From positions 3,038,001-3,102,000 of the forward strand of contig NZ_CP026377.1 in NCBI RefSeq assembly GCF_002953195.1: a DNA stretch of 64,000 nt. Direction: 5' to 3'. Of this stretch, positions 1-9,000 are shown in pieces. The DNA is from Mixta gaviniae (GTDB lineage Bacteria; Pseudomonadota; Gammaproteobacteria; Enterobacterales; Enterobacteriaceae). The notes under the pieces were generated by a model that ran no database searches, had not been told where the DNA came from, and saw only the letters and a program-made list of their open reading frames with translations. The translations under genes were made by a program, and so were the position numbers. The stretch's first letter is position 1, and each line of letters starts with the position of its first letter.

Positions 1-606
1 GTAAGTGGTGCTGAGGCCCCAGCCGTCGCCGTTCTGGCCGGTCGCTTTACGGCTGCCCGCTTCTTCCGGGTTGCTGTCGTTTTTGCCCTGGTACTGCACG
101 GCGAAGTTCCAGCCGTCCACCAGACCGAAGAAGTTGTTGTTACGGTAGGTCGCTACGCCGTTGGCGCGCTGGAACATGAAGTTATCCGCGCCATAGGTAT
201 CGCCGCCGAACTCCGGCAGCACGTCGGTCCATGCGCCGATATCGTAAGCCACGCCGTAGTTACGACCGTAGTCGAAAGAACCGGCATCGCCGAATTTCAG
301 GCCAGCAAAGCCGACGCGGGTGTAAGAATCTTTGGTGCCTTCAGACTCGGCGTGGTTCAGCGCAACCTGATATTCCCACTGGCCGTAGCCGGTCAGCTGT
401 TCAGAAATCTGGGTTTCGCCTTTAAAGCCGAAACGCACGTAAGAGTTATCGCCGTCGCTGCCGTCGTCGTCAGAGAAATAGTGCAGACCGTCCACTTTGC
501 CGAACAGGTCAAGTTTGTTGCCGTCTTTATTATAGATCTCAGCTGCGCCCGCGGAGCCTGCTACCAACAGCGCCGGGACCATCAGGGAGAGAATGCGACG
601 TTTCAT
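1..606 (-). CDS. ompC: OmpC-type general porin, 3' end outside window
   Basis: Trimeric 16-stranded beta-barrel porin of the outer membrane, allowing diffusion of small hydrophilic solutes. Only the first 202 codons are here; the gene runs off the left edge. The product starts [20 protein letters not shown], a clear signal peptide cut near ...[37 protein letters not shown] is the classical enterobacterial porin N-terminus, and [14 protein letters not shown] is the typical loop 3 (eyelet) start. The ATG at 606 is preceded by GAGGGTAAC as ribosome binding site. The divergent MicF gene upstream and the rcsDBC genes further on match the ompC neighbourhood of E. coli, which is why I call it OmpC rather than another porin. 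Confidence 0.93.
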   Translation of the reverse strand, partial: MKRRILSLMVPALLVAGSAGAAEIYNKDGNKLDLFGKVDGLHYFSDDDGSDGDNSYVRFGFKGETQISEQLTGYGQWEYQVALNHAESEGTKDSYTRVGFAGLKFGDAGSFDYGRNYGVAYDIGAWTDVLPEFGGDTYGADNFMFQRANGVATYRNNNFFGLVDGWNFAVQYQGKNDSNPEEAGSRKATGQNGDGWGLSTTY

Positions 607-790
607 TTTTGTTACCCTCTGGTTAAATGCCTTTTAAGTGCCACTGCGTGCCGAATGTCTAATTTTCAGTCGGCATCTCATTGTTCAGTCGCCAGGGGTA
701 ATAATCCATCACGAAAATGCTACTAAATTTCCAAAACTGTTTCGTTATATTTTTTTAATGCAGAAAAATGTAAATAACGGGGAACTTTTA
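607..790 (-). promoter_or_regulatory. ompC 5' UTR and OmpR-type promoter region
   Basis: Reading on the minus strand, the leader starts near 674 with GCCGACTGAAA and ends with the RBS GAGGGTAACAAAA before the ATG. This closely resembles the E. coli ompC leader, which is a target of Hfq sRNAs. Upstream, about 690-780, the AT-rich minus-strand sequence contains TTTACATTTTTCTGC, AACGAAACAG and TTTAGTAGCATTTTCGTG followed by GGATTATT. The order and wording recall the OmpR box cluster of E. coli ompC. The OmpR assignment rests on similarity to the known promoter, not on a site scan. Confidence 0.7.
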
Positions 791-929
791 AACAGCACAT
801 AGCGTTAAAAATTACCGCACGTATTGATAAGAAATATCTGTAATTATAGATATCAGGGGGTTAAACAATGCCGCAGGTTAAGCACTGAATGATAAAAATA
901 TTCTTCGTTCAGGTTATAAAATAGATCCC

Positions 930-1024
930 GCTATCATCATTTTATTTGATTATTACCTTCATTCACCCCGAATGAGCTGTTTTACCCTTATTTTCAGCCG
1001 GACATTGATTGTCCGGCTTTTTTT
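930..1024 (+). ncRNA. micF: MicF antisense small RNA
   Basis: About 95-nt trans-acting sRNA that represses ompF translation by pairing through its 5' end. The sequence starts GCTATCATCAT, the hallmark 5' end of enterobacterial MicF. It continues with TTATTACCTTCATTC and TTACCCTTATTTTCAGCCGG, and ends in a GC-rich hairpin with a T run (996-1024). It lies divergent from ompC, its standard place. A TATAAAAT-like -10 element lies at about 915-922. The window carries no ompF, so the target is assumed from the family. Confidence 0.92.
996..1024 (+). terminator. Rho-independent terminator of micF
   Basis: Perfect 8-bp stem AGCCGGAC / GTCCGGCT with a 7-nt loop, directly followed by six or seven T. 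It forms the 3' end of MicF. On the opposite strand there is no T run, so it does not obviously serve the convergent secretion operon ending at 1069. Confidence 0.9.
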
Positions 1025-1068
1025 ATTTCCCGCCAGTTTGTCATTTTCTGTAAAGTTAATCACCTGAA

Positions 1069-2238
1069 TTAACGTTCACGCATCGCCTCTTTGACCTTAT
1101 TCAGCGGCTTAATCAAATAATCCATCACCGATTTCTGACCGGTTTTAATTTCCACATTGGCTACCATGCCTGGCACAATGGGGAATTTACGTCCGGCGCG
1201 GTTAACCAGCTCCGCTTTTTGCGTACGTACGTAGACGCGGTAATAATATTGATCGCGCTTCACCTCATCCTGCAGCGTATCAGGTGATACCGTTTCCACT
1301 TCACCCGACAGATCGCCATAGATAGAGGAGTCGTAGGCGGTCACCTTCACCACCGCCGGCAGGCCGGGACGGATATAGGCGATATCGCGCGGGTTGATGC
1401 GCGTCTCAATCAGCAGCTGATCTTCCAGCGGCACAATTTCCATCAGCTTGCCGCCCGGCTGCAGTACGCCGCCCACCGTGGTGACCTGAATATCCTTAAC
1501 GATACCGCGCACCGGCGAGTAGAGCGTAGCGCGCGTCAGCTGATCCTCTTTGCCGGTCAGCACCTGTAGCTGCGCATCCAGCTCGGCGTTGTTTTTCACC
1601 TGCTCTTCGCGCGCGCGCACCGCGTATTCATTGCGCGCCTCATCGATTTTGCCGCGCAGCTCGCTGACCTGACGGCGCAGGCGGATCACCTCCACCTCCC
1701 CCGCCGCGCCCTTCGCTACCAGCGGCTCGGTCATGCGCAGCTCATCCTGCACCAGCTTCAGCGACTGCTGCAGATTGCTGACGGTTTCCAGCAGGTTGCG
1801 CCGCCGCGACTCATACAGCTGAGTTTCGCGCGCCACCAGCTCCGGCTCCTGCAGGGTGTCGGCGCTGAACTGCAACGGCGCGCCGGTCAGTTCGGCGCGC
1901 AGACGCTCCGCCGAGGCGCGCAGGGTGCGTACTTTCGCCTGCGCCTCGCCAAAGTTGGACTGGAAGCGAGTCGGATCGAGACGCGCCAGGATCTGTCCTT
2001 TGGTGACAATATCCCCTTCATGCACGTTCAGCTGGTTAACGATGCCGCCGTCCAGGCTTTCAATCACCTGCGCGCGCGTCGACGGCGTCACCTTACCGGT
2101 GCCGACCGTCACCTCATCGAGAACCGCGTAGTGCGCCCACACCAGAAAAATCAGCAGCGCCGCGCTGCAGATCCAGATAATCAGCGACGTATTGCGTTCG
2201 CGCTTTTTCAGTTCCCGTTCTACCGTCACCTGGCTCAT
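1069..2238 (-). CDS. Type I secretion periplasmic adaptor (HlyD/LapC family)
   Basis: Membrane fusion protein of 389 residues that should bridge the inner-membrane ABC exporter and the outer-membrane TolC-like channel. One N-terminal transmembrane helix lies at about residues 18-38 (SLIIWICSAALLIFLVWAHY). A lipoyl/biotinyl-like half follows (GTGKVTPSTRAQVIESLDGG, VHEGDIVTKGQILARLDP), then a long coiled-coil hairpin at about 100-235. The second lipoyl half and beta-barrel end at IVPGMVANVEI and KSVMDYLIKPL, typical of HlyD C-termini. Its ATG overlaps the stop of the ABC gene by 4 nt (ATGA), so the two are translationally coupled. Last gene of the secretion operon. Equivalent to BapD of the Salmonella bapABCD locus by position and family. 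Confidence 0.92.
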   Translation of the reverse strand: MSQVTVERELKKRERNTSLIIWICSAALLIFLVWAHYAVLDEVTVGTGKVTPSTRAQVIESLDGGIVNQLNVHEGDIVTKGQILARLDPTRFQSNFGEAQAKVRTLRASAERLRAELTGAPLQFSADTLQEPELVARETQLYESRRRNLLETVSNLQQSLKLVQDELRMTEPLVAKGAAGEVEVIRLRRQVSELRGKIDEARNEYAVRAREEQVKNNAELDAQLQVLTGKEDQLTRATLYSPVRGIVKDIQVTTVGGVLQPGGKLMEIVPLEDQLLIETRINPRDIAYIRPGLPAVVKVTAYDSSIYGDLSGEVETVSPDTLQDEVKRDQYYYRVYVRTQKAELVNRAGRKFPIVPGMVANVEIKTGQKSVMDYLIKPLNKVKEAMRER

Positions 2239-4385
2239 GCCGCGTCCCCTTTTGTCGGTTTCACCGCGCCGGCGGCGCGCAATATTTCGTCGCGCGGGCC
2301 GTCCGCCACAATGCGGCCGTTATCCATTACCACAATCCTGTCCACCAGCTTCAGTAGCGCCGGACGGTGCGTTACCAGCACCAGCGTGCGTCCGCTCAGC
2401 CAGTTTTTCATCTGCCGGATCACATGCTCTTCCAGCTGTTCATCCATTGAGGCGGTAGGCTCATCCAGCAGCACCACCTGGGGCTGGCGCAGGATCATGC
2501 GGCTCAGCAGCACCATCTGTCGCTGGCCGCCGGAAAGCCCGCGCCCGCCCTCGTTGATAATGCGGTCGAGGCTGGCGGCATCCTGCTGCACCAGGCTCAG
2601 CGCCCCGCTGACACGCAGCGCCTGCAGCATCTCCTGTTCGCTGGCGTGCGGATTGCCGAGCATCAGGTTCTGGCGCAGGGTGCCGAAAAAGAGCCGCGAA
2701 TCCTGCGACAGCCAGCCGAGCTGACGTCGCAGGTCGACCGGATCGATGCGGCTGATATCAACGCCGTCGACAATCACCTTGCCCTGGGTCGCCCTCGCCT
2801 GCCCGGCCAGCAGCTTCAGCAGCGTCGATTTTCCGGCGCCCACCTTGCCCAGCAGCGCAATGCGCTCGCCCGGCTTGATCTGCAGCTGCGCCACGTTCAG
2901 CACGTTTTTGACGTTCTCTTCATCATAGGTGTACTGCACATTACGCAGATCATAATGGCCGGTCAGCGTCGGGCAGTGCGCCATCTCCGCCGCCTCCGGC
3001 TGGTCGAGCGGCTTTTTCAGCAGCTCGTCAAGGCCGGTCATCGCGCTTCTGGCGTGTTGCCAGCGCGAGAAGATCATCGTCAGCTGCATCAGCGGCGCGA
3101 TAGTGCGCGAGGAGAGCAGGCTGCTGGCTACCAGCGTACCGGTGGTGATATCGCCCGCCAGCACCAGATAGGTGCCGAACACCAGCATCCCGGCGTAGGT
3201 CAACTGCTGCACCGAAGAGGCCCAGCCGGTAAGCCGCGCGCCCCACAGGCGCTGTTTCATGCCAATAGCGGCGCTGACCTCGTGGGTCTGCTCCCACTGA
3301 CGCTGAAAATAGGGCTCCGCCTGCAGCGCCTTGATATCTTCGACACCCTCGATGGTTTCCACCAGCACCGCGTTACGCAGCGCGCCTTCGCGCAGCCCCT
3401 CCTTCGCCAGCCGCGCCATCGGGATCTGCACCAGCAGGCCGGGGATAACGATCAGCGGGATCGCCAGCAGCGGAATAATCACCAGCGGCCCGCCGATAAA
3501 GCCCATGATAAACAGGAACAGAATGATAAAAGGTATATCCGCCGCCGCGCCGACGGTGGTCGAGGTGAGCAGCTCACGCACCTGATCGATCTCACGCAGC
3601 TGGGAGATAAAGGAGCCGGTCGATTTTGGCCGCGCCTCGTTGCGAATATTCATCGCGCGGGCGAAGAGCATTGAGGAGACTTTCAGGTCGATGCGCTTAC
3701 CCATCAGATCGGAAACCTGGGTACGCATCAGGCGGATCAGGTACTCAATCGCGGCGGCAATCAGCACGCCGACGAACAGTACCCAAAGCGTCGGTTCCGA
3801 CTGCGCCGGGATCACGCGGTCGTAGATCTGCATTGAGAAAAGGATGCCCGCCAGCGCCAGTACGTTGCCCACCACCGAGGCGAGGGAGATCTCGGCGATG
3901 CGCCGCCCCATGCCGCGAAAGTTTTTCCAGAACCAGTGCTGCTCATAAGGCTGCACAAACTCATCGATGCGCGCGTCGCGTCCGCGCGCCGCCACGCCGG
4001 GCACCGCCACCTGCCCCTGCGCCTGCGCCAGCAGCTCGGCCAGCTCGCTTTCGCGCACCACGTCACCGCCTTCGCTCAGCCAGTAACGCGCGCGTCCGTC
4101 AGCATCGATCCCTTCCACCACCGCCACGCTGCCGTTCTCCAGCAGCAGGATCACCGGCGTGACCTCCTGACGCCAGCGCAGCTTTTCGCGCGGCGTCATG
4201 GTCAGGTGCAGGCCCAGCAGACCCGCCAGGCGCTCCAGCTGCTGCTCCGGCGCCAGATGCTCAAACCAGCGCATCTGCTGGCGCAGCGTTTTCCCGTCAG
4301 CGGGCTTGCCGAAGCGGGCGGCGACTCGCAGCATCGCCGCAATCCAGTTTTCGGTCGAGGTTGTCATATTAGCTGCCTTATTCAT
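2235..4385 (-). CDS. Type I secretion ABC transporter with C39-like domain
   Basis: Inner-membrane permease/ATPase of 716 residues, LapB/BapC-like. Residues 1-125 form a C39-like domain, but I see no catalytic Cys in it, so it should bind the substrate without cleaving a leader. Residues 165-450 hold the six-helix membrane domain. The nucleotide-binding domain has Walker A GKVGAGKS (513-520), the signature LSGGQ (617-621) and Walker B VVLLDEP (637-643). It starts 17 bp after the TolC-like gene and overlaps the HlyD gene, forming one operon. Two starts are possible: the ATG at 4385, and the ATG at 4367 with AAGG at a better spacing; I keep the longer form. The lack of a peptidase Cys argues against a bacteriocin exporter. 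Confidence 0.92.
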   Translation of the reverse strand: MNKAANMTTSTENWIAAMLRVAARFGKPADGKTLRQQMRWFEHLAPEQQLERLAGLLGLHLTMTPREKLRWRQEVTPVILLLENGSVAVVEGIDADGRARYWLSEGGDVVRESELAELLAQAQGQVAVPGVAARGRDARIDEFVQPYEQHWFWKNFRGMGRRIAEISLASVVGNVLALAGILFSMQIYDRVIPAQSEPTLWVLFVGVLIAAAIEYLIRLMRTQVSDLMGKRIDLKVSSMLFARAMNIRNEARPKSTGSFISQLREIDQVRELLTSTTVGAAADIPFIILFLFIMGFIGGPLVIIPLLAIPLIVIPGLLVQIPMARLAKEGLREGALRNAVLVETIEGVEDIKALQAEPYFQRQWEQTHEVSAAIGMKQRLWGARLTGWASSVQQLTYAGMLVFGTYLVLAGDITTGTLVASSLLSSRTIAPLMQLTMIFSRWQHARSAMTGLDELLKKPLDQPEAAEMAHCPTLTGHYDLRNVQYTYDEENVKNVLNVAQLQIKPGERIALLGKVGAGKSTLLKLLAGQARATQGKVIVDGVDISRIDPVDLRRQLGWLSQDSRLFFGTLRQNLMLGNPHASEQEMLQALRVSGALSLVQQDAASLDRIINEGGRGLSGGQRQMVLLSRMILRQPQVVLLDEPTASMDEQLEEHVIRQMKNWLSGRTLVLVTHRPALLKLVDRIVVMDNGRIVADGPRDEILRAAGAVKPTKGDAA

Positions 4386-4402
4386 CTCTTATTGCCCGCG
4401 CC

Positions 4403-5758
4403 CTACTGCAGTGAAGGCAGCAGATCGCCACTGTTCTTTTCACGATCGATGCCCATGATATCGAGCAGGTTATCTACCGCCGCGGCATAGCGTACCGTGG
4501 CGTTCCAGCCGTCGTAGAGCGCGGTGAGGCGCATGCTGTCAGCCTGGAACACATCCTGCTCAACGCTGAGCAGGTCGTTGAGGCTGCGCTTGCTGAGGCG
4601 GTATTCGTCGGCGTAGACCGAGCGGGTATGCTCCGCGCTCTCCAGCTGCGTTTCGCCCGCCTGCTGGCGCTGCTGCGCGCCGATCATATCGGCATAGGCG
4701 GTAGAGGCGTGCTGGTTGATATCGAGCTTGGCGCGCTGGATCTCCGCCTGCGCCGCCTGACGTTCCGCCTCCGCCGAGCGGGTTTTGGCGTTGACCAGCC
4801 CGCCCTGATAGATCGGCGCCTCAACCCGCAGCTGTAGCTCATCATCCCAGTAGGATCGGGTATCGTTTTCATAGCGGGTGCGCCCCGCCTCGACTTTAAT
4901 CGTCGGCCAGTGGTTCGACGCCGCCTGATTGATGCGTTCGCGCGCCGCTTCCTGTCTCGCCTGCGCGCTGCGTACCGCGGCGCTCTTTTCATAGGCGATG
5001 CGGTCGAGGGTGATCTGCTGCTGCAGTAGCGATTCCGGCAGCTCCGGCAGGTTATCGGAGACCACGCCGGTTAACACGGTAAGCTGCGCCTGCGCCGATC
5101 GCTGCTGGGCGCGGTACTGCTCCAGGGTGGCGCGCATCCCCGCCAGGCGCGTGCCCGCCTGCAGCACGTCAGACTGCGAGTTCAGCCCGGCGTCGGCGCG
5201 CAGCGTGGCGATATCGCGCACATGTTCCAGCGAGGCGATATTTTTACGCGCCGAGACCACCAGCGCCTGATAGCGCTTTACTTCCAGATAGGCCTGCAGC
5301 GTATCGGCGGCGACGGTGGTCATGGTGTCAAACAGAGCGAAACGGTAGGCGTCCGACAGCGCGTGCTGTTCATTGATGGCGCCGCTGGTGCGGCCGAAGT
5401 CATAGAGCAGCTGGCTCAGCGTGACGCCGCCGGAGGCGCTGTTGTTCAGGCTGCCGGAAGAGTCGGTCTGATGCGACCGCCCGCCGGTGCCCTGCAGCGA
5501 GATCTGCGGATACCAGGCGCTTTTCGCCGCATCCAGCTCCGCCTCGCCGACGTTGATCTGCGCGGCAGCCTGCGCAATCTGCGGATTGCGGGCAAAAGCG
5601 CGCAGGATAGCATCGCGCAGGGTCAGCGTGGCGATCTGCTCTTCGGTGGGCGCGGCGCGCCAGTTAAATTCGGCTTTAGGCTCTGACGCGGCCCAGACGG
5701 CATGCCCGGCGCAGCCCCACGCGGCGCTCAGGCAAAGGGAAACAAGGAGTTTACGCAT
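4403..5758 (-). CDS. TolC-family outer-membrane channel of type I secretion
   Basis: Outer-membrane efflux protein of 451 residues (LapE/AggA/BapB type), the exit duct of the exporter encoded next to it. Signal peptide MRKLLVSLCLSAAWGCAGHA is cut near VWA|ASEP. The mature protein shows two OEP repeats with long amphipathic helices: ALRDAILRAFARNPQI and AAKSAWYPQISLQGTGG begin the first, and RINQAASNHWPTIKVEAGRT begins the second. SLNDLLSVEQDVFQADSMRL near the C-terminus is typical of the family. It is the first gene of the three-gene secretion operon. A dedicated channel next to the adhesin suggests secretion here does not depend on the housekeeping TolC. Confidence 0.92.
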   Translation of the reverse strand: MRKLLVSLCLSAAWGCAGHAVWAASEPKAEFNWRAAPTEEQIATLTLRDAILRAFARNPQIAQAAAQINVGEAELDAAKSAWYPQISLQGTGGRSHQTDSSGSLNNSASGGVTLSQLLYDFGRTSGAINEQHALSDAYRFALFDTMTTVAADTLQAYLEVKRYQALVVSARKNIASLEHVRDIATLRADAGLNSQSDVLQAGTRLAGMRATLEQYRAQQRSAQAQLTVLTGVVSDNLPELPESLLQQQITLDRIAYEKSAAVRSAQARQEAARERINQAASNHWPTIKVEAGRTRYENDTRSYWDDELQLRVEAPIYQGGLVNAKTRSAEAERQAAQAEIQRAKLDINQHASTAYADMIGAQQRQQAGETQLESAEHTRSVYADEYRLSKRSLNDLLSVEQDVFQADSMRLTALYDGWNATVRYAAAVDNLLDIMGIDREKNSGDLLPSLQ

Positions 5759-6049
5759 GCAGCTCGATCAACCTTCTTCTTATTCGTACGCGTGAGGCGG
5801 CATCCGCTTCCCCGTCCGACGGCTAATACCCGATAAGATAACATCATGAATTATTACAGAGTTCCATTCATTTTATTAATCAGTTTTATAATTTATCCGC
5901 TGTTATTTTTTTTGGGATATAAGTCACACTGTCATAAAAGCGTTGGGATAACGCCTCAAAAATGATAAAGACGGCTAAAAGCCGCCTTTATCATTAAAAA
6001 AACAACTTTATTAATCTGGTCAAATCTTAAATCAGACTAACCATTTACC
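5759..6049. other. Intergenic region between the Ig protein and the secretion operon
   Basis: No coding sequence. It holds the terminator at 5957-5995 for the Ig-repeat gene and then, towards 5758, AT-rich DNA (about 5840-5950) likely to carry the promoter of the secretion operon. I did not recognise a specific regulator site. Confidence 0.6.
5957..5995 (-). terminator. Terminator after the Ig-repeat protein gene
   Basis: Long stem AATGATAAAG-CGGC / GCCG-CTTTATCATT with one A/C mismatch and a 5-nt loop. Read on the minus strand it is followed by TTTTT. It lies about 55 nt after the stop of the 6050-9286 gene and separates it from the downstream secretion operon. Confidence 0.8.
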
Positions 6050-9000
6050 TCAGGCTACCGGCTGGACATGCTGCTGTTGCAGCAGCTCGGCCAGCGCGTT
6101 TTCCGTTGCCGGCGCATAGTGGGCGGCGGCGTCGCCCTGCGCAGCAAGGTGGCCGGCAGCGGTCACGCTGTGCCACATATCCGCCGGCGCGGGCGACAGC
6201 GCCGCTTCGCCGCCGTGCGCGGTGGTTTCTGCGTGGGTGGTCGCCTTCACTGCATCCGCGTCATGCGCGGCGGCTTCGGCGTCGGCAAACTTCGCCGTTT
6301 GTCCTTCATGCGCAGATGCTTCCGCGCCGGCGGTTGGCTGTGCCGCCGTTTTGGTCTGGGGTTCAGCATCGGCGGCGCTTAAACGATCCACCAGCGCGGC
6401 AAGCGAGGGCTGGCTGTCGCTGTGCAGGCCGAGCGACGCCGCATCCAGCGGCTGGGCATGATGGTCAGCGCCTGCGGTTTCCGTGGCGGTCAGCGTCGCC
6501 GCGTGCGCGACCAGCGCGTCGGAGGCCTCATGACTCTGCGTCGGCTGAACATCGCTCAAGGTCACCGCGCCATCGGCATCAACGGTGAGTATCTTCGCCT
6601 GTACCTGGGTAACATTCGAACCGCTCCAGCTCAGCCAGTCGCTCATTGTGGCAACGACGGTATAACTGCCGGGCGTCAGCGCCTCCACGTCACTGGCGGG
6701 TACGGTGACCTGCCAGTGGTTATCAAAGCCCTGCCCATCTTCGCCAGCCGCAACGACAGAGGTGTAGGTTTTACCGTTCAGCGTAACGTACACGGTTGAG
6801 CCAATGCCCAGCCCCTCGCCGGAGGAGCGGGACGAACTGATAACCAGATCGCTATGCTTCTCCGCACCGCCCAGATGGTTGTCGCCGCTGATGGGATCAA
6901 ATTCAAACGTCATGGGATAATGATAGGGATAACCGCCCGCCGCCGTTTTGATAGTGCGCGTAGCAGCGAACTGATTGCCATCCTGATCCTGATAGCTGAT
7001 GGTAATATGGGTCGTGGTAGCGTTCTTGACGCTAAACAGATCGGGAACATTTACGCTCCAGACGCCCTCACTGGTAACGGTGCCGAAAAAGACCTTGTCC
7101 CCCGCGGTCAATTTCACCGTACTGTCCGCCGGAACGCCGGTGGCCTGCCCGGTAATATAGAAAGGTGCCGCGATTTCACCGTCATCCACGTTGTTGTCGC
7201 CGGAAATGGTATCAATGGTTAACACCGGCGTTTCGTTGCCGGCGCCGTTATGGTTCAGCGTCAGGGTTTTCGCCACCTGCGCCACTTCCTTCGCCCCGCC
7301 GTAGAAGGCGGTGGCGATCAACGTAATCTGTCCATCCGGCAGCATCTGCACATCTTCCTTCGGCACGGTAATCACCCAGCGGCTGTCGGTGGTGGTTTTG
7401 GTACTGTAGGTGTGGCCGTTCAGCATTACCTGCACTTCATGTCCGCTGTCGATATAGCGGCCCCAGCCGGAAATCAGCAGCTCGCCGCCGCGCTCGACGG
7501 CGCTCAACACATCGTCGCCGGTGACCTTATTCACCGCCAGCGTCGGCACCTTACTGTTGCTGTTGAGCAACGTAAACTGCGTGCTGACATGATGATCCAC
7601 GCCTGCGCTGTCGGTATGGTCGGCGGTGACCCTCACTTTGCCGCCAGGGATGGCGGCGATATCGCTCTCCGGCACGGTGACGGCCCACATGCCGTCGTTG
7701 CCCAGCTTACCGCTGTAGGTTTTCCCATGCAGCGTGATCAGCACGGTGTCGCCCGGCGCTCCCTGATACGCGTAGCCGGAAATGACCGTGGCATTGCCAT
7801 GTTCATTGTTAGTGATGGCGTTATTGACTGAAATCGGGTTAAACGCCAGATCGGGGTCCAGCACGGTAAAGGTTTTGGTCTGGGTGCTATTCACGCTTTC
7901 GCCCGTGTTCAGCGTAGCATTAATCGAGGCGATCACCGTATAGCTGCCGGGCGGCAGCGCCTGCACATCGCTGGCGGGCACGGTAATCTGCCAGTGGTTG
8001 TCATAGTTGCCGCCCTCCACCACGCCGGTGTAGGTTTTGCCGTTAAGCGTGACGTAAACCGTATCACCGAAGCCAAGGTTTTCACCGGAGAATTTCGAGC
8101 CGGTGATAATCAGATCGCTCTGCCCTTCCTGCGCGTCGACTTTGCCGTCGACGCTAATGGTATCGATCTGAAACGCCATTGGATATTTATAAGGATAATC
8201 AGAAGGCACCAGATGGATTTCGCGGCTGGCGGCGACCTCGTTGCCGTCGCTGTCCTGCCAGCTGACGATCGCATGGGTGGAGTTGGCGTTTTTGGCGTTA
8301 TAGAGCTGTCCGACTTTGACGCTCCAGACACCGTCGCTGGTGACTTCACCATAAAAGATTTTATCTGCGATGGTCAGCTTAATGCGGCTGCCTGCCGGAA
8401 TGCGGCTGGCATGGCCGGTAAGAAAGGTGGTGGCGCCGATCTCATACAGGCTGATGGTGTCATCTGCGGAAACGGTATCGATCGCCAGCGACGGCGATGC
8501 CTTGCCGGCGCCCTCATTATTCAGCGTCAGGGTTTTCGCCACCTCAGCGACGCGCGCCTCATGGCCGAGCGAGGCCAGTAGCGTGATCTGTCCTTCCGGC
8601 AGCGCCTGCACATCCGCCTGCGGCACGCTGATCGTCCAGCGGCTGTCTTTGGTGGTGGTGGCGTGATACTGATGGCCGTTCAGGGTTACCGTCACCTCAT
8701 ACCCTTCGCCGATATTGCGACCCCAGCCGGAAATCAACAGATCGCCGCCGCGTTCGACGGCGCTCAGCACATCGTCGCCGGTCACCTTGTTAAGAAACAG
8801 CACCGGTACCGACGGGCTCACGGTGCCCGCCAGCAGATTAATCTGGCTGCTGGCCGCGTGCGCCACGCCTGCGCTGTCGGTATGAGAGGCGTTAACGGTC
8901 ACTTTGCCGTTAGGAATTTGCGCGATATCGCTTTCCGGCACGGCGACGTACCACATTGTGTCGTTGCCCAACGTGCCGCTGTAGCTTTTGCCGTGCAAAG

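Noticed and set aside
2235..4385. ABC exporter as a bacteriocin transporter with an active C39 peptidase
   Set aside because: The N-terminal domain lacks the catalytic Cys, and the neighbours are HlyD, a TolC-like channel and giant adhesins.
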